A stretch of 64,000 nucleotides of DNA, from the NCBI GenBank assembly GCA_026225945.1, contig JAMJFZ010003624.1:9260001-9324000 (forward strand), in the 5' to 3' direction. Origin of the DNA: Cricetomys ansorgei. Taxonomy: Eukaryota; Chordata; Mammalia; Rodentia; Nesomyidae. Every line of letters starts with the position of its first letter. Position 1 is the first letter of the stretch. Both the position numbers and the translations under genes were made by a program. The notes below the pieces were generated by a model. It did no database searches, was not told where the DNA came from, and saw nothing but the letters and a program-made list of their open reading frames with translations. Below, piece after piece: positions 26,031 through 37,944 of this stretch.

Positions 26031-26659
26031 CGTTAATTTTTTTTTTTTTTGCAGAATCTAAGAAAGAGTTGTAAAGCCATGACTCATAAGGGGTGGCAGT
26101 GTTCCCAGCTCTGAGCACTTTGACAATGAGAGTTTCAAGTCTTCCCTTCAGTATCTCCACTATTAGTGGCCACAGTTCCTAGTCATCACCCTCTGCATTT
26201 CCCTTTGTGGAACCCACATTTCTGGAACCAGACTATCTCTGACTGTGATCTGGGAGACAGACAGAAAGTCCACTCCTGGGGACTTGACCCACCGTTCCCT
26301 TGGAGAAGGCATCATTTTCTAGAGCTGGGCCCACACGTTACAAGGTGGCTGTTTTGTTTTTTCTACTCTAAAATCTATAGGTTTTCATTTTGCTTTGGAG
26401 TTGATTTCTCTAAATCAATGTTTCATAAATGGGAAGAAGTTTAAATATTACTTAAAGAAATTTTCTAGTAAGTGCCTTTCTAATATAAATACTCGATTTC
26501 AAATGTAGAATTTATTATTATTCAGGTAAGCTAATACATCATGGGAAATATGCCATTGGGAAATGGTTGACGTTCCCAGAAGAAATGGGAACATCACAGC
26601 AATGGGACCATTCAGACACGCTCCAGGGTCAGTCAGGAGTCCCAGGTGTCTGGGCCAGC

Positions 26660-27300
26660 CAGCCAGTCAACGGGGACCACTGGACCTGTAGGAGAGAATG
26701 AGGGACGAGAGACGCAAGGAAGAACCAGCAAGACAAAGGTTCTGATCAAGCTGGCAAATTTTATTTTTCTCAGGTGGGCTTTATAGTCGGCAGAGCAGGA
26801 TGTAGGGAGGGGTTAAGTGGTGCAGGTGTTTGGGCAGAGCAGGATGTAGGGCAGGTTGTTGCTAGTTTACCCACTCACCGGGGGGCTATTTCTAAGCATT
26901 AACTTGTTCTTGGAGAAGGTCATCTTGCTTGTTTTTCTTAACTTTGTACTAATCTAACTCTGACTTAACTATGAACTAAAAGCTATGTGCAGTGATGGCT
27001 AAAAGCAGGTTGCTATTTCTAGCGGGCAAATATCCAAGGGTCCGATGGCTCTTGGCACCCAGGGACCAGAAGGTGACAGTTTCAGGAACCGTCCTGTGGT
27101 TTCATGAGAAAACAAGAGCAGGGAGAATGTGCAAGGTTAAGATCGGCAAGTCTGGTAATTGTCTGGGCAATACGGGGATGCCTGGGTTCAGCCCAGCAGC
27201 TGCGAGTCTTTGGGATAAACGCATTGGATGCTTGTGTGGGGGGAGGGTTGCATCTGGATGCTGAGCAAATGGACAGTCATTTTTCATCTCAAGGAATTTA
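26660..27300 (-). mobile_element. Candidate endogenous retrovirus LTR, minus strand
   Basis: On the minus strand a TATAAA (complement of 26780-26790) is followed shortly by AATAAA (complement of 26760-26765). A CT-rich tract then reads toward 26690, an arrangement typical of the U3-R-U5 of betaretrovirus-like LTRs. An 18-nt direct repeat gcagagcaggatgtaggg lies in the U3-side part. I see no internal retroviral genes, so if real it is a solo or partial LTR. The ends are not defined. Confidence 0.45.
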
Positions 27301-27390
27301 TTAACTGAGAGATTGGTTAACTAATTAATTAACTAATACTATTAACTGTCTCTCCAGTATCAAAGGCCCAAGTGTCAAAACATCAGAAAG

Positions 27391-28100
27391 GCATGTGTGT
27401 TAATCAGAGTTCTCCAGAGGAACAAAACCGATAGGATAAGTGTGTGTGTGTGTGCGTGCATGCATGCGTGCGCGTGCCGCTCGCTATTCTTTCAAAAGGC
27501 AGAACATTCCAGTCTCGTGTAAGGACACGTGAAATGGATAAGGTTCATTGATGTCTGTAGCACTGTCCAATAGGAGGGAGTAGCCTTGTGTTCATAAGGA
27601 ACTAGTTAATACTGAGCCATAATGGTATCTATGGGGGGGTTATTGGAGCGGCTTACAGGCTGTGGTCTGCATAGTCCACCAATGGCTGTCTCCCGATAGA
27701 AAAGCCGAGGACCCAGTAGCTGTTCAGTCCAGGAGACCGGATGTCTCAGCAGTCCCAATCAGGAATAGAAAATAGGATTTCCTGTTGGGAAGAGCTGCTG
27801 GTCTTCAGTCTACATTGGAACCCTGAAGAAGTGGGTTCTAATACCATCGAAAGAATGCCTCAGCCGCAGGGTGGGTGAACTTGCCAGCAAGGATGAGGGC
27901 AAGCAGGCAAAAGGCAAAAGTTCTTTCTCCCCTTTCCTTTCTGTAGGCTGCCCTCTGTAGGTGGGCCCAGACTTAGGGCGGCTCTTCCCAGCTCAAATGA
28001 TCCACTCAAGAAAATCCCTTACAGGTGTGCCCAGCGGCTTGGCTCTAGTTGACTCCAGATGTAGCCAATCGGATAACCAAGATAAGCCGTCACAGCGTGG
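27391..28100 (+). repeat. Rodent interspersed repeat, probably LTR-type
   Basis: The left end (ttaatcagagttctccagag), gcttacaggctgtggtctgc, gatgtctcagcag, agcaggcaaaaggc and the right part (acaggtgtgcccagcggctt) match a multi-copy rodent element I recognise by pattern but cannot name with certainty. An unrelated block (27483-27635) interrupts it. Confidence 0.6.
27483..27635 (+). repeat. Unassigned duplicated segment B, copy 1
   Basis: It shares acattccagtc/gcattccagtc, gtgaaatg, atctgtagca/tctgtagca and ataggagggagtag with 28602-28740. It lies within the LTR-like repeat at 27391-28100. Confidence 0.7.
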
Positions 28101-28601
28101 CTAATACAGTCCCCAACTTAAATCAGTCTTACGTGTGGTTTTTTTTTAATCTGTAAATTGGCCCAGATGACCTTGCCATGGTCTCGCCCTCTGCTTCAAC
28201 TGTGACTTGTCCCCATCTTTGTTCCATGTCTCTCTCCTCTGTCGACCTGGCTCACACTGGTGCTCAGACAGCCCAGGCACAGCTGTGGACCTCCTCAGAG
28301 CTTCCAGAGTTCTGCCTGGAGAGCTTTGCTTTCAGACAGTGACTCCTTTCTTGACCACCTACCTCATCCTGTGCTGGCACCCACTCCAGGGTCCCCTCAC
28401 CCTGCCCTGCTACTCTTTAGATGGCATCGGTCACGTACTACCCTTCCGTAGTCTCATTACTCAGTGTGCATATTGTCCATCTGCTCTTCACTGTGACAAA
28501 CCAGGAGTTTGTATTTTGTCCAACAACACACGCTAAGTGATTTTAAGAAGTGTCAGGCACGTAATAGGTGTCTGGGAAATGTTTGTGGAATAATGCCTCT
28601 T

Positions 28602-28740
28602 GCTATTTTTTTCACAAGTGGGGCATTCCAGTCTTGTGTAAAAACATGTGAAATGAATATGGTTGGTTAGAATCTGTAGCATGGTCCGATAGGAGGGAGT
28701 AGTGTTCTTATTGTACCAGTCAGTATTGAGCCAGTATGGA
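28602..28740 (+). repeat. Unassigned duplicated segment B, copy 2
   Basis: Same orientation as 27483-27635, roughly 80% alike by eye over the best 110 nt. No flanking LTR-like repeat is seen here. Confidence 0.7.
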
Positions 28741-29825
28741 AGGAAAGGGGCGTGTTTTCTTGAGATCCTGGTTTGTAAACCCTTCTCATATCTAGACAGA
28801 CGAGAGGCAAAAGATCCTGTCCGCTTCTGACTCCTAGCTTCTACCTGCTGCTTCTCATCCCAAGGTCACAATTGCATCAAGTAGGGGGCTAATGACTTTT
28901 TGCACAAGCAAGCCTCTACCTGACTTTCCTCATTGTCTTTGCCATAGAAGCAAGTCAGAAGGTTTTCTCTCCATTATCATAACCCATAAGGCGGCCCTTC
29001 ACCTCTCTTGGGAGATCTACCCCATGCCTCTTCTTGGTGAGACCTCAGTGTCCGCAAAGGTTAGGAACACCCCGGACTGGAGAGTGATAAAGTTTGGGCA
29101 GAGCAAGGCCTTAGAAAATAGAGCTGCCCCATGCTTTCTGGCAGATGTTTATAAACCATGGACTGGGAGGGGGCGGGGGGATGTTAAAATCATACTGAAA
29201 AAATATATTATTCTGCTTCTGGAAGCATGATATTTGAAAAACGAGAAAATGATTCGGAGTGTAAGATAATTGACATACATGACACATTTCAGTATCCACT
29301 GGTGTCCAGGGGTTATTGCGGGGGTTTAGGTATGACGCAGTATCGTGGTTTTTGCCCTTATAGGAAGAATCTTTCTGTTTAACAGATGTGTGCAGATGAC
29401 ATGTTAACCGGATTTGCCACAAACACACACAAGGTTCGGGATAGAGGGAGGGGTAGAGCAAATCCATATTGGCCAGCAGTTGGATATTGCTGAAGCTGAT
29501 TGATGGGTGGGTGAGATTCATCATATCAGCATGCCTGCTTCCCTATGGGTTTCTAATGTTCAAGTAATAAGGTCTTTGAAAGCATAATGATAGCAGTTGG
29601 GCACTTCAGCTTGTTTCTGTTCTGATTATAAAGGAAACACTTCGGGTATTTTACCATGACCTATGGCATTGCTTTAAAAGCCCTCCGTGCTGAGAGACGA
29701 CTGTTCTATTTCTAATTATTTAAACCAGAAATGGATTCTGGACAGTATTAAATGTCTCAGCAATGTCTTTGATTATATGTCTTTGCATTGTGCCCTATGG
29801 CTGAGGAATGTCTCACTCCTACTGT

Positions 29826-29945
29826 AATACTGAAGCCCGTTGCAATGGTGCCTGCCTGTAATCCCAGTTACTTAGCAGGCTCAGGGGCTGTGGATTCGAG
29901 GCTAACCGAGGCTTTATAGCAAGACCGTTTCTCAAAACTAAAATA
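29826..29945 (+). repeat. B1/B4-like SINE, old
   Basis: ggtgcctgcctgtaatccca, gattcgaggctaaccgaggc and atagcaagaccgtttctc match a diverged 7SL-derived SINE. Confidence 0.7.
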
Positions 29946-30586
29946 GAAATAGCTTTCTTGTGGATTTTATACAACCCTATATGTGGTCACTGTCCTAACC
30001 ATCAAGTTTTTACTGGGCAGCTCATAAGTGCCAGCCTTCTGCTGGGCACAGGGTCATGCCAGGGAACAGGCTTGGCCACCTTTGCCCCTTTGAGGCTTCA
30101 TTCTCAGTGCACAGGTTAGACCCTAAATAGGTTTAAGTGATGGTAAGGCTTTCCTGGTTTCCCAACTGCCAGGGACCCTGGGTTCCTGAGCCCAGAATGC
30201 TGGGGAGAATCTGCAAAGCACCTGCCTTCTTTCCCATGGGTGGGGCTGTAGTTTGCAATGAGGCAAATAGAGGCAAACTGTCCTCAGTTTGGTTCCATCA
30301 GCTTCACAGTTCATGATCAGTCTCTTCCCGTGTTGGCAAGAGATGGATGTTCAAATTAACCTCTCAGGTCGTTGTCAGTTCTCTTAAGATCCTGTGTCCT
30401 TACAACTATTTTAGTGCTGAGTGCAGAGAGCTTCCAGGGATTTGGAAGTAAATACCACATGCACTGAACCAGATGTGCACATTTGCAAACCATCATGTAA
30501 CCTGCATAGCTCACGTGACTTACCCTGTCAGTAAATGTTGCTGTTCCCCTCACTTAAAAAATAGGCCTAACTGTCAGAAAATGTAG

Positions 30587-31030
<444 letters not shown>

Positions 31031-31639
31031 TGACTAAATTGCTTAGTAAATCTCCCTGATCGGCTCTAAACGCACCTCCTCTGTAGACAGCTTAGGTTCC
31101 CAGCACCGACCCTGCTGAGTTGTAGACCCGGATGCCAAGAGGAAGTCTATAGCTCCTTCCTACAGATGCACCTTACCTTCCTGTTTTTACACATTTGAAT
31201 TGCATTGAATTTAGAGGTGTCAGATGGACCTGCCCTAAAACTTGAGGATGGTCCCCCATTCCTCCCGAGTATTGCTCATGAGTAGTCATTAAAATTCACA
31301 CAGCTTTTATTACACGGAGTTTAGATTTAAAGTAGATATTTTAAACTTCATTATTCTGTCCCAAAATGAACATCAGAAATGTGTGAAATAGACATTTTCC
31401 ATACGTGACACAGATGGGTAGATCCTGTAGCAGCCTTCCCAGACATGGAGGGGAGAAGGCAGCCACTTTAGCAGCAGCGTCTTCCTGGGGCCCGTGCCCA
31501 CGTGTTTGTAGAAACACTTGCACTTGGGAAGCAAGCACCTGTCCATAAATAAACGCACAGTCTTAAGAGCTTGCTCAGGCCGAACCGAGCCGTTCAGCAG
31601 AAATGGAATGCATAGCAGTTTGCTACTGTCTTTTACCCT

Positions 31640-32205
31640 CAATTCAGGGAAAGAGAAAGGAAGGATTGAAAGAAAGAAACCTTCACCAGTCCTGTAGGCA
31701 GCCTTGAGAGAGAGAAGGAGAGAAAGGAAGAACTCTACACAGCCCTTTTAGGCTGTTCTGAGCTTGGAGAGGAGGAGCTGACAGTGAGCCAGACTAGCAT
31801 CTCAGATCACTATCTGGGAGCCCAGTTTCTCCAGCTGAAGTTCTTCTAAGCAGTAGCCAACAAACCAACAACAAACCAACCAACCAACAATCAACCCACC
31901 AGCCAACTCTAGCTTTCAGGGCTTCGATCCTTATATAGTCTCAGCAAAAGTTCCCAGAAATCCAAGCGACGCACAATCGTAAGGACAGGCTCCATATGGC
32001 AAAACAGCTGCACGTAACCAAAGTATAGCCACCAGCCACGAACAGTCCAAATCAAACTCAGAATCATCCACCACACCTGAGGCAGGAACAGAAACATAGC
32101 CCAGGCACCACTTTGTGTTTTCAAAGAAACCAAAATAACAAAACTCCTTCCAAGCATCCCCAACAGGAAAGCTTGGCCGTTAGCCTGGAAGGGATCACTG
32201 GTCAA
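31640..32205 (-). mobile_element. Candidate solo LTR, minus strand
   Basis: Read on the minus strand, the segment opens tgttggggatgcttgg. It carries a TATA box (ctatataagg, complement near 31930-31940), a TTGG-rich stretch and a pyrimidine-rich downstream part. This arrangement resembles a rodent LTR. The 98-codon minus-strand frame across it matches no protein I know. No matching direct repeats were found. Confidence 0.4.
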
Positions 32206-32504
32206 CGTGAGAACAGGACAGAGTCCCGTTACATATGGGTTGGACTTTTGTTGAATATTAGTAAGTGAAATGTAGAGAAATCCATTCTTAAAGCTTTTGG
32301 TATCCTGACAAAAATATGAATGAATTAAGATTCATTTTCTTAATCATAGGCATTGCTTTGTTGTTCTTTTATGACTTGCATCCATAAAATTTTGTTAATA
32401 ACTGTTTCAAATCTTCCCTTTATCCATAGAAATATCTTATTTAGTAATGTGTATGCATGTACGATGCTATTTTTAGAATTAAGACATATTTTCTTTCGTA
32501 TTGG

Positions 32505-32630
32505 GTATAGTGAAACGTAGCTGTCATCCCAGCACTTGGGAGACAGAGGCAAAAAGATTACTGCGAGTTCAAGGCCAGCCTGCGCTACATAGCAAGACAC
32601 TGTCTCAAAGAACAAAAAAACACAAACAAA
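32505..32630 (+). repeat. B1-like SINE, old
   Basis: agctgtcatcccagcacttg, gcgagttcaaggccagcctg and agacactgtctcaaag are followed by an A-rich tail. It is more diverged than the other B1 copies. Confidence 0.8.
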
Positions 32631-32797
32631 ACAAAATAATATCTTCTTTCTAAATGATTTTCGGGGTAGAATTGGGCCCTGGCTCTCATTCCCTCTTCCC
32701 CTGTGGCTCTGTAATCAAACAGTACGTCTCTTGTTCAGACGTTCAAGACAAGCATCCCCGAAGGCCTAGGTTAGTAGATAACCTCTGTAATCTTCCT

Positions 32798-32799
<2 letters not shown>

Positions 32800-32843
<44 letters not shown>

Positions 32844-32844
32844 G
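32800..32844. repeat. (GA)n microsatellite
   Basis: A GA run with a single gga interruption. Confidence 0.95.
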
Positions 32845-33369
32845 CATGTGGCTTGTGCCTCTGTTATTGCTGTTCAGCAAAACAATGGGGAATCTGCGGT
32901 TCCGAAGGAAGCTGTGTTCATCCGTGTGCTTGCTGGCTGTTATTAGTTCCGTTGAGGGCGGCCATATTCTTAAATGACTGACAAGCCAGCGGTGTTCTGT
33001 ATAGAAATGAGTGGGGGACATGCGCCCAGTAGATGTGCATCCCTTGTTGTCATCTGTGAGCCCAGGATTTTTAGTAAGAGTGAACCTTCCTTCACGGAGC
33101 ATGCTGATCCCAGGCCTACATAGCTCCAGATCTTCGTACTCCTCTCGCCAGGAAGAGGGCTAAGTTCCTCTTAACATGAACTCCCTTGGAGAGCAGGAAG
33201 CAACCCAAAAGACAAGTGTCAGTTCCAAAGGAAGCCAAGAGACTGTGTTCCTGCTCACTACTGTTCAGTACGTGAGTGAGCCTGCAGCCTGAGTCCAGCC
33301 TCTTAGAAGGAGACCTAGCAGTGTGCCCACAGCACATCACTGGGCGGGAGAGGCTAAACGGAAGTGAGC

Positions 33370-33510
33370 GCAAGCTGGGTGGTGGCAGCACTCGGGAGGC
33401 AGAGGCAGGCGGATCTCTGAGTTCGAGGCCAGCCTGGTCTACAGAGTGAGTTCCAGGACAGCCAGAGTTACAACAGAGGAACCCTGTCTTGAAAAGACAA
33501 AACAAACAAG
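33370..33510 (+). repeat. B1 SINE with 5' internal deletion
   Basis: aagctgggtggtggcagcac runs directly into tcgggaggcagaggcagg, so the usual gcgcctttaatccc segment is missing. The 3' end shows the gagttacaacagag variant. Confidence 0.93.
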
Positions 33511-34630
33511 AAAGTGAGATGTGTACAGCTTCTCCCTGGAGCTCAGAGCATGCTTCTCAGACACCATTTTTGTTGCTGGTCTTTATTTTTTATGATGGGA
33601 ACTGGTACTTCTCTGTCTACACAGTAGGCTCCTAAATGTAGACTGAGTCTGTGGAACCTGCTCTGTGGGAGGCTGGGCGGGAACGCGGTGATGAGTCTCA
33701 GCGCTGGTCTGGGCGCTCTGCCCTTGGTGATGAATGGCTCCTCTTAGAAAGATCTCAAAATAAGCAGAAGCCGCACCACGGGTACGGGCTAAAATGGTCA
33801 ACTCTGATTTCCACGGGTTCAAGAATGTGGCGCATTATTAAAACCTTGGCCAACTCGTGAAGCCCTGAGCAGAGTAGTCTAAAATCTGAGCTTCATGTAA
33901 CATCACGCATCCATCTTGCCAGGTTCACAAACCTCAAAATTCTATAATCTCTGTGTGTTTGTATTCCATGAAATCTGTTTGTATCCTGTGAAACTGCTAA
34001 GGAATAAATTAACTGTCTACAGGTAGTCCTAGGTCGGCAAATTTGATTGACAGTTACTACTTAACTTTTCTCAACCCCAGTTGACCAAATTGTTTATTGG
34101 GTAAGCATCAGTGAGAGAGAAAGTGGGGGAGGGGCGCTCTTAGGATGATCTTGAGCAGGGTTTTAACCTTCATTTGTCTGCCCATCTGCCAGCAAGTACT
34201 CTAACTTTTATTGTTAGGTCTGCTTTCTGTATGAGCTATTGTTTTGAAAGGAAAGTAATCCAACCTAGTTATCTGCCCAGGTACAAAATGATCGTTCAAG
34301 GACTGTAACATTGCCATACTTTTAAAACAAGAATCAGATTTCCAACAGAAAACATGGAATTTAAGTGGGATTTGCCAGTTCTGAAGTGGGAAACGGGAGA
34401 GTCTGACCTGTTGGAGAATTGCCCGGGAGTTAAAACAATTACAAAACATAAATTGAAGATATCATCCTAATCCACAAGGTCATCTTTCTCTGCTGTCTTG
34501 TGTGTGTTCTGAGACTTTTTCTTTAAAGCATGATTTGATTTGGCACCACTATCAATGCAAAGAAGTGTCCATAATAGTTTAATGTAACAAAGCCCAGATC
34601 AAGGCTTTGACCTGAAGCTTCTTTTTACAG

Positions 34631-34690
34631 GTCAATCCGGGCTACGAACCCCTCCGAGCACACAGTGATCCTCGCTGTGGTTTCACAAGC
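34631..34690 (+). CDS. Pde8b: Pde8b coding exon (60 nt): REC domain, beta-4 region
   Basis: The exon completes the split Arg and reads SIRATNPSEHTVILAVVSQ, then two bases (GC) of an Ala codon. TVILAVVS is a typical receiver beta-4 strand ending in the conserved Ser/Thr. The acceptor is ctttttacag at 34630, and the donor is GC|GTAAGT, which has a strong intronic part. The C-rich minisatellite at 34695-34872 begins only a few bases after the donor. At 60 nt this is a small exon, so recognition may depend on flanking enhancers; that is inference. Confidence 0.95.
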
Positions 34691-37033
34691 GTAAGTGTAC
34701 CCCTACTCCAGTAGCACCCCCACCCAGAAGCACCCCCAAACCCCAGCAGCATCCCCATACCCCAGCAGTACCCTACCCAGAAGCACCCCGAAACCTCAGC
34801 AGCACCCCTACCCAGCAGTACCCACACCCCAGCAGCAGCACCCCACCCTAAGCAACCCACCCCAGCAGTACTGTTGCATCTGAGATGCACGATGCAATCC
34901 AGTTACTGACCCAGCTCTGCGATGGGCGTATCTCAGACCTCACCACGCCACTTCTAGATCTTGCTTTGAGGGCTTTGTTTTCCAAGTTTCCAGAAATATT
35001 TAGGGTTTTTTTTCTTCTCTCTTACATAATTGCTGTCAGCATGTTTTCACACACTTTAGGAGAGTGGGGTGGGGGTGGGGGTGGGGGATAGGTTTACTCA
35101 TCACCACGACATGCCCAAAATGAGTAGAAAAGCTGAGAACTCCGGAGAGAATGTTCTAGTTCATCTTTTGTTCCCTGCCGTAGAGAGACGGGAAAGAGCT
35201 TGCGTTTTCACTGAAGACTGTAGCATGAGCGTGCAGAGGCACCAAATCCATTGCAGGAAGAGGATTGTGGGCCTTAGGTGAGGACCGCTGTGTGGCTCGC
35301 AGCAGGCCACGGGCTTAGGTTGGTTTTGAACTGCAAAGAAGATTTGCCTAGCTATAGATGCAGTGACACCCCCGAGTGAGAAACTGTCCAGCCAGGTTTG
35401 GTATCTGGAATGTTCTGTACTTAAAATGCAAGGACCAGCTGGCTGAGAGAAAGAGGTACGAATGTGTTATAATCGTTTGAGTCCCTGCCAGTGGCAGAAT
35501 TTTTTGGAGTCAATTAATGGCTGGCATTAGCTTCAGAGACTACCATCTTAGTTAGGACCCAGGACCTGTTAGACTTGGCTCTATCGTGGTGTTTGGCACA
35601 AATTCTGCCACAAAAGAGCAGACGAGCCAGCAGCTCTGACAAGGTGTGGGCTTTCCCAGGGCAGGCTGGCCTAGGGCGAGTTCAAATGTGTGTCCTGTGG
35701 GTCACGCTGGCCCAGGAGGAAGCCATGGCTGCAGGGTCTGCCCTGACAGAGCCTCCTTGTTGAAATGCTGCACCTGGAGGCAGCACCCTTGATGTTTCCT
35801 GTGGGCTACGGCCCAGAGAAGGTGAAGCTCTGTCTCCGTGGCTGCCGAATACCTGCCCTCCTCGTGGGAGATCCATTCCAGATAGAACGAGTGGGGAAGC
35901 GAAGGGGGTCAGCCTCTTTTACCTCTTATTGTCAGAGAATAGAATAGAATCCTATATAGAATTCTGTACAGCATCCTACAGCCTCAGGCATCACACCAGG
36001 GAGGAACCCACAATGCCTTCCATCCTTTTCACAGATCAAAAATGTTTATATGATTCCATAGCTAGGAGTGGTTTTCTACGGCTTGTTATGATTTTTCTAT
36101 TTTTTTTATTATCATCAAATGCTTCTTCTATGACACCAAATGAGGGCCTCTGCCTTCGCCACCTAGTTTAGGAAATAGAATATTTTTACCTTGGAACCTC
36201 TGTAGTACTTCTCCTGATATGTCATTCATAAAACAGAACCCTAACCTTTTACTGAGGGAAGGCAGAGAAGAAGGGAGACAGTTCCTCCGTAGGGCAGGAG
36301 TCAGCTACGGGCACGGCCGCAGATGAACTAGGCCTCTGTTCTGATCCCTGATGACATTTCCACCCAATCCCTCTTCTGTCTACCCTGATTTTCAGGGTAA
36401 GGTACCCTATGCAAATTTTCTGGCTGTCTCGGTGTGTCCCCCCCTCCCTTTGAATTTCACGATGGTGACAGTTGAGCTGTAAGACATCCTTGTGACATTC
36501 TGGTCCCTACCCCATCTTTTCCTTCATGGTCCAGTCCCAGGACCAGTGTGGAAAGGCCATGGGTGACCGGCTTTTTGTTTTCTTCACTGCTGGATTCCTG
36601 CTCCCGTTTGGTCGCATGGTCATATAGAATGGAAAGTCAGGTGTCTGCGTCACCTTGAGATTTGAGCGCAGCTAGGCCTTGTCGAAGGAGTTGTGCATAC
36701 GATTGGGCTAGGAACAGTAGCCTCGTGATGAGCAGCACATTTGAGGTGTCCTTTTATGGGACTGCGCTCCTACACCTGCCAGAGCGGCTCACTCCTGAGC
36801 TGGGAGCACTTTAGTACGCTGCCGTGGCTTCCCCTACTGCTTGTGTTCTGCTTAACATCTGGAAGACAGATGTGGGTTTTGCGTCCCTGGAGGCCGATGC
36901 TCCTGGGGTGCACGCTGTTCTAGAAGGCTCTCTAGAGCGAATGCCAATGGCCTCATTGCTCTCTCTCCATGTTTCAGTGTGAGGAACCCTGGTTTGTATC
37001 TGCTGAGTGACCACATTTTCTGCTTTGCTGCAG
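34691..37033 (+). other. Pde8b: Pde8b intron between 60- and 58-nt exons
   Basis: It begins with GTAAGT followed at once by a C-rich minisatellite (34695-34872). A GTGGGG run lies at about 35064-35090. The rest of the 2.3 kb shows no repeat I recognise and no exon. Confidence 0.9.
34695..34872. repeat. C-rich minisatellite next to an exon donor
   Basis: Diverged units of roughly 15-20 nt are built on ccccag(c/a)agcaccc and cccacccagaagcac. It starts a few nucleotides after the GTAAGT donor of the 60-nt exon. The longer repeats are irregular, with agcagtaccc and agcagcatcc variants. Confidence 0.9.
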
Positions 37034-37091
37034 ATCTGATGACCACGAAGAGGCCTCAGTCCTTCCTCTTCTCCACGCAGGCTTCAACCGG
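37034..37091 (+). CDS. Pde8b: Pde8b coding exon (58 nt): REC domain, SDDHEEAS segment
   Basis: One base completes Ala, followed by 19 codons ending LLHAGFNR, giving SDDHEEASVLPLLHAGFNR. The acceptor is ctttgctgcag at 37033 and the donor is CGG|GTACGT at 37091. The exon leaves phase 0. Together with the preceding 191- and 60-nt exons it forms a 309-nt in-frame block that covers most of the receiver fold. The GFNR segment occupies the place where bacterial receivers carry their conserved beta-5 Lys-Pro; no Lys-Pro pair is present. Confidence 0.95.
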
Positions 37092-37350
37092 GTACGTACC
37101 AGGAGACCCGACACCTCTCTCCAGTGTAGGTGCTGCCTCCCTGACTCTCCCTCGACAGCAAAGCACACAATCCTGAGAGCTATTGCAGGAAACAGGCCCC
37201 AGAACTTGGAACCAGGGAATGGAATCAGTTGTGCTTGCATGGAGTAGAAGCAAGAAAGGGACTACTTGTTGCCATCTTAATTTCATCTCTTACGGCAGCT
37301 AGCACACGGCGATAATAAGATGTATCTTATATCAGATCAAAATCCAAGAG

Positions 37351-37509
37351 TTTTTTTTTTTTTTTGGTCTGAGACGGAGTTTCTGTGTTGTAACTCTAGA
37401 TGTCCAGGAACTCACTCTGTAAAAAAGGTTGGCCTTGAACTCAGAGAGATCCTCCTGTCTCTGCCTCCTGAGTGCTGGGATTAAAGGCGTCTGCCACCAC
37501 CATCCAGCT
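37351..37509 (-). repeat. B1 SINE with target-site duplication
   Basis: The antisense B1 has its T-run at 37351-37365. It is flanked by aaaatccaagag (37339-37350) and aaaatccaatag (37510-37521), a 12-bp duplication with one mismatch. Confidence 0.93.
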
Positions 37510-37750
37510 AAAATCCAATAGTCTTAAAGTAGCTCATGTAGGTCCGTCTCACAGTCCTCCTCGGCGTGTACGTGTACTCGTATAAAGATGACCGTGCCAA
37601 GGCGCCCCTTGGGTTCTATGCTCACCAGGGGCCGTCTCAGAGCTTTGAAACCAGAAGTAGTGCTGCTATAGTAGTTGCAAGTCTCCAACTTGAAGGACAA
37701 CTATCTGAAAAAGACTGATATCAACTTAAAGATTAAGACTGATTGCCCTT

Positions 37751-37944
37751 GGGGGCTGGAGAGGTGGCTCAGTGGTTAAGAGCAGCTGGCTGCTCTTCCA
37801 GAGGACCCGAGTTCAATTCCCAGCACCCACATGGCAGCTCACAGCTGTCTGTAACTCCAGTTCCAGGGGATCCGACACCCTCACAAGGACATGAATGGAA
37901 GCAAAACACCAATGCACATAAAATAAAAATAAATAAATAAAAGA
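37751..37944 (+). repeat. B2/B3-family SINE
   Basis: The sense element has a well-preserved tRNA-like head (ggctggagaggtggctcagt, box-B-like gagttcaattcccagc) and ends in an AATAAA-rich tail. It is one of the youngest SINEs in the window. Confidence 0.95.

Noticed and set aside
37751..37944. tRNA gene suggested by A- and B-box-like motifs
   Set aside because: The motifs belong to the tRNA-derived head of a B2/B3 SINE; no cloverleaf with an anticodon arm can be closed.
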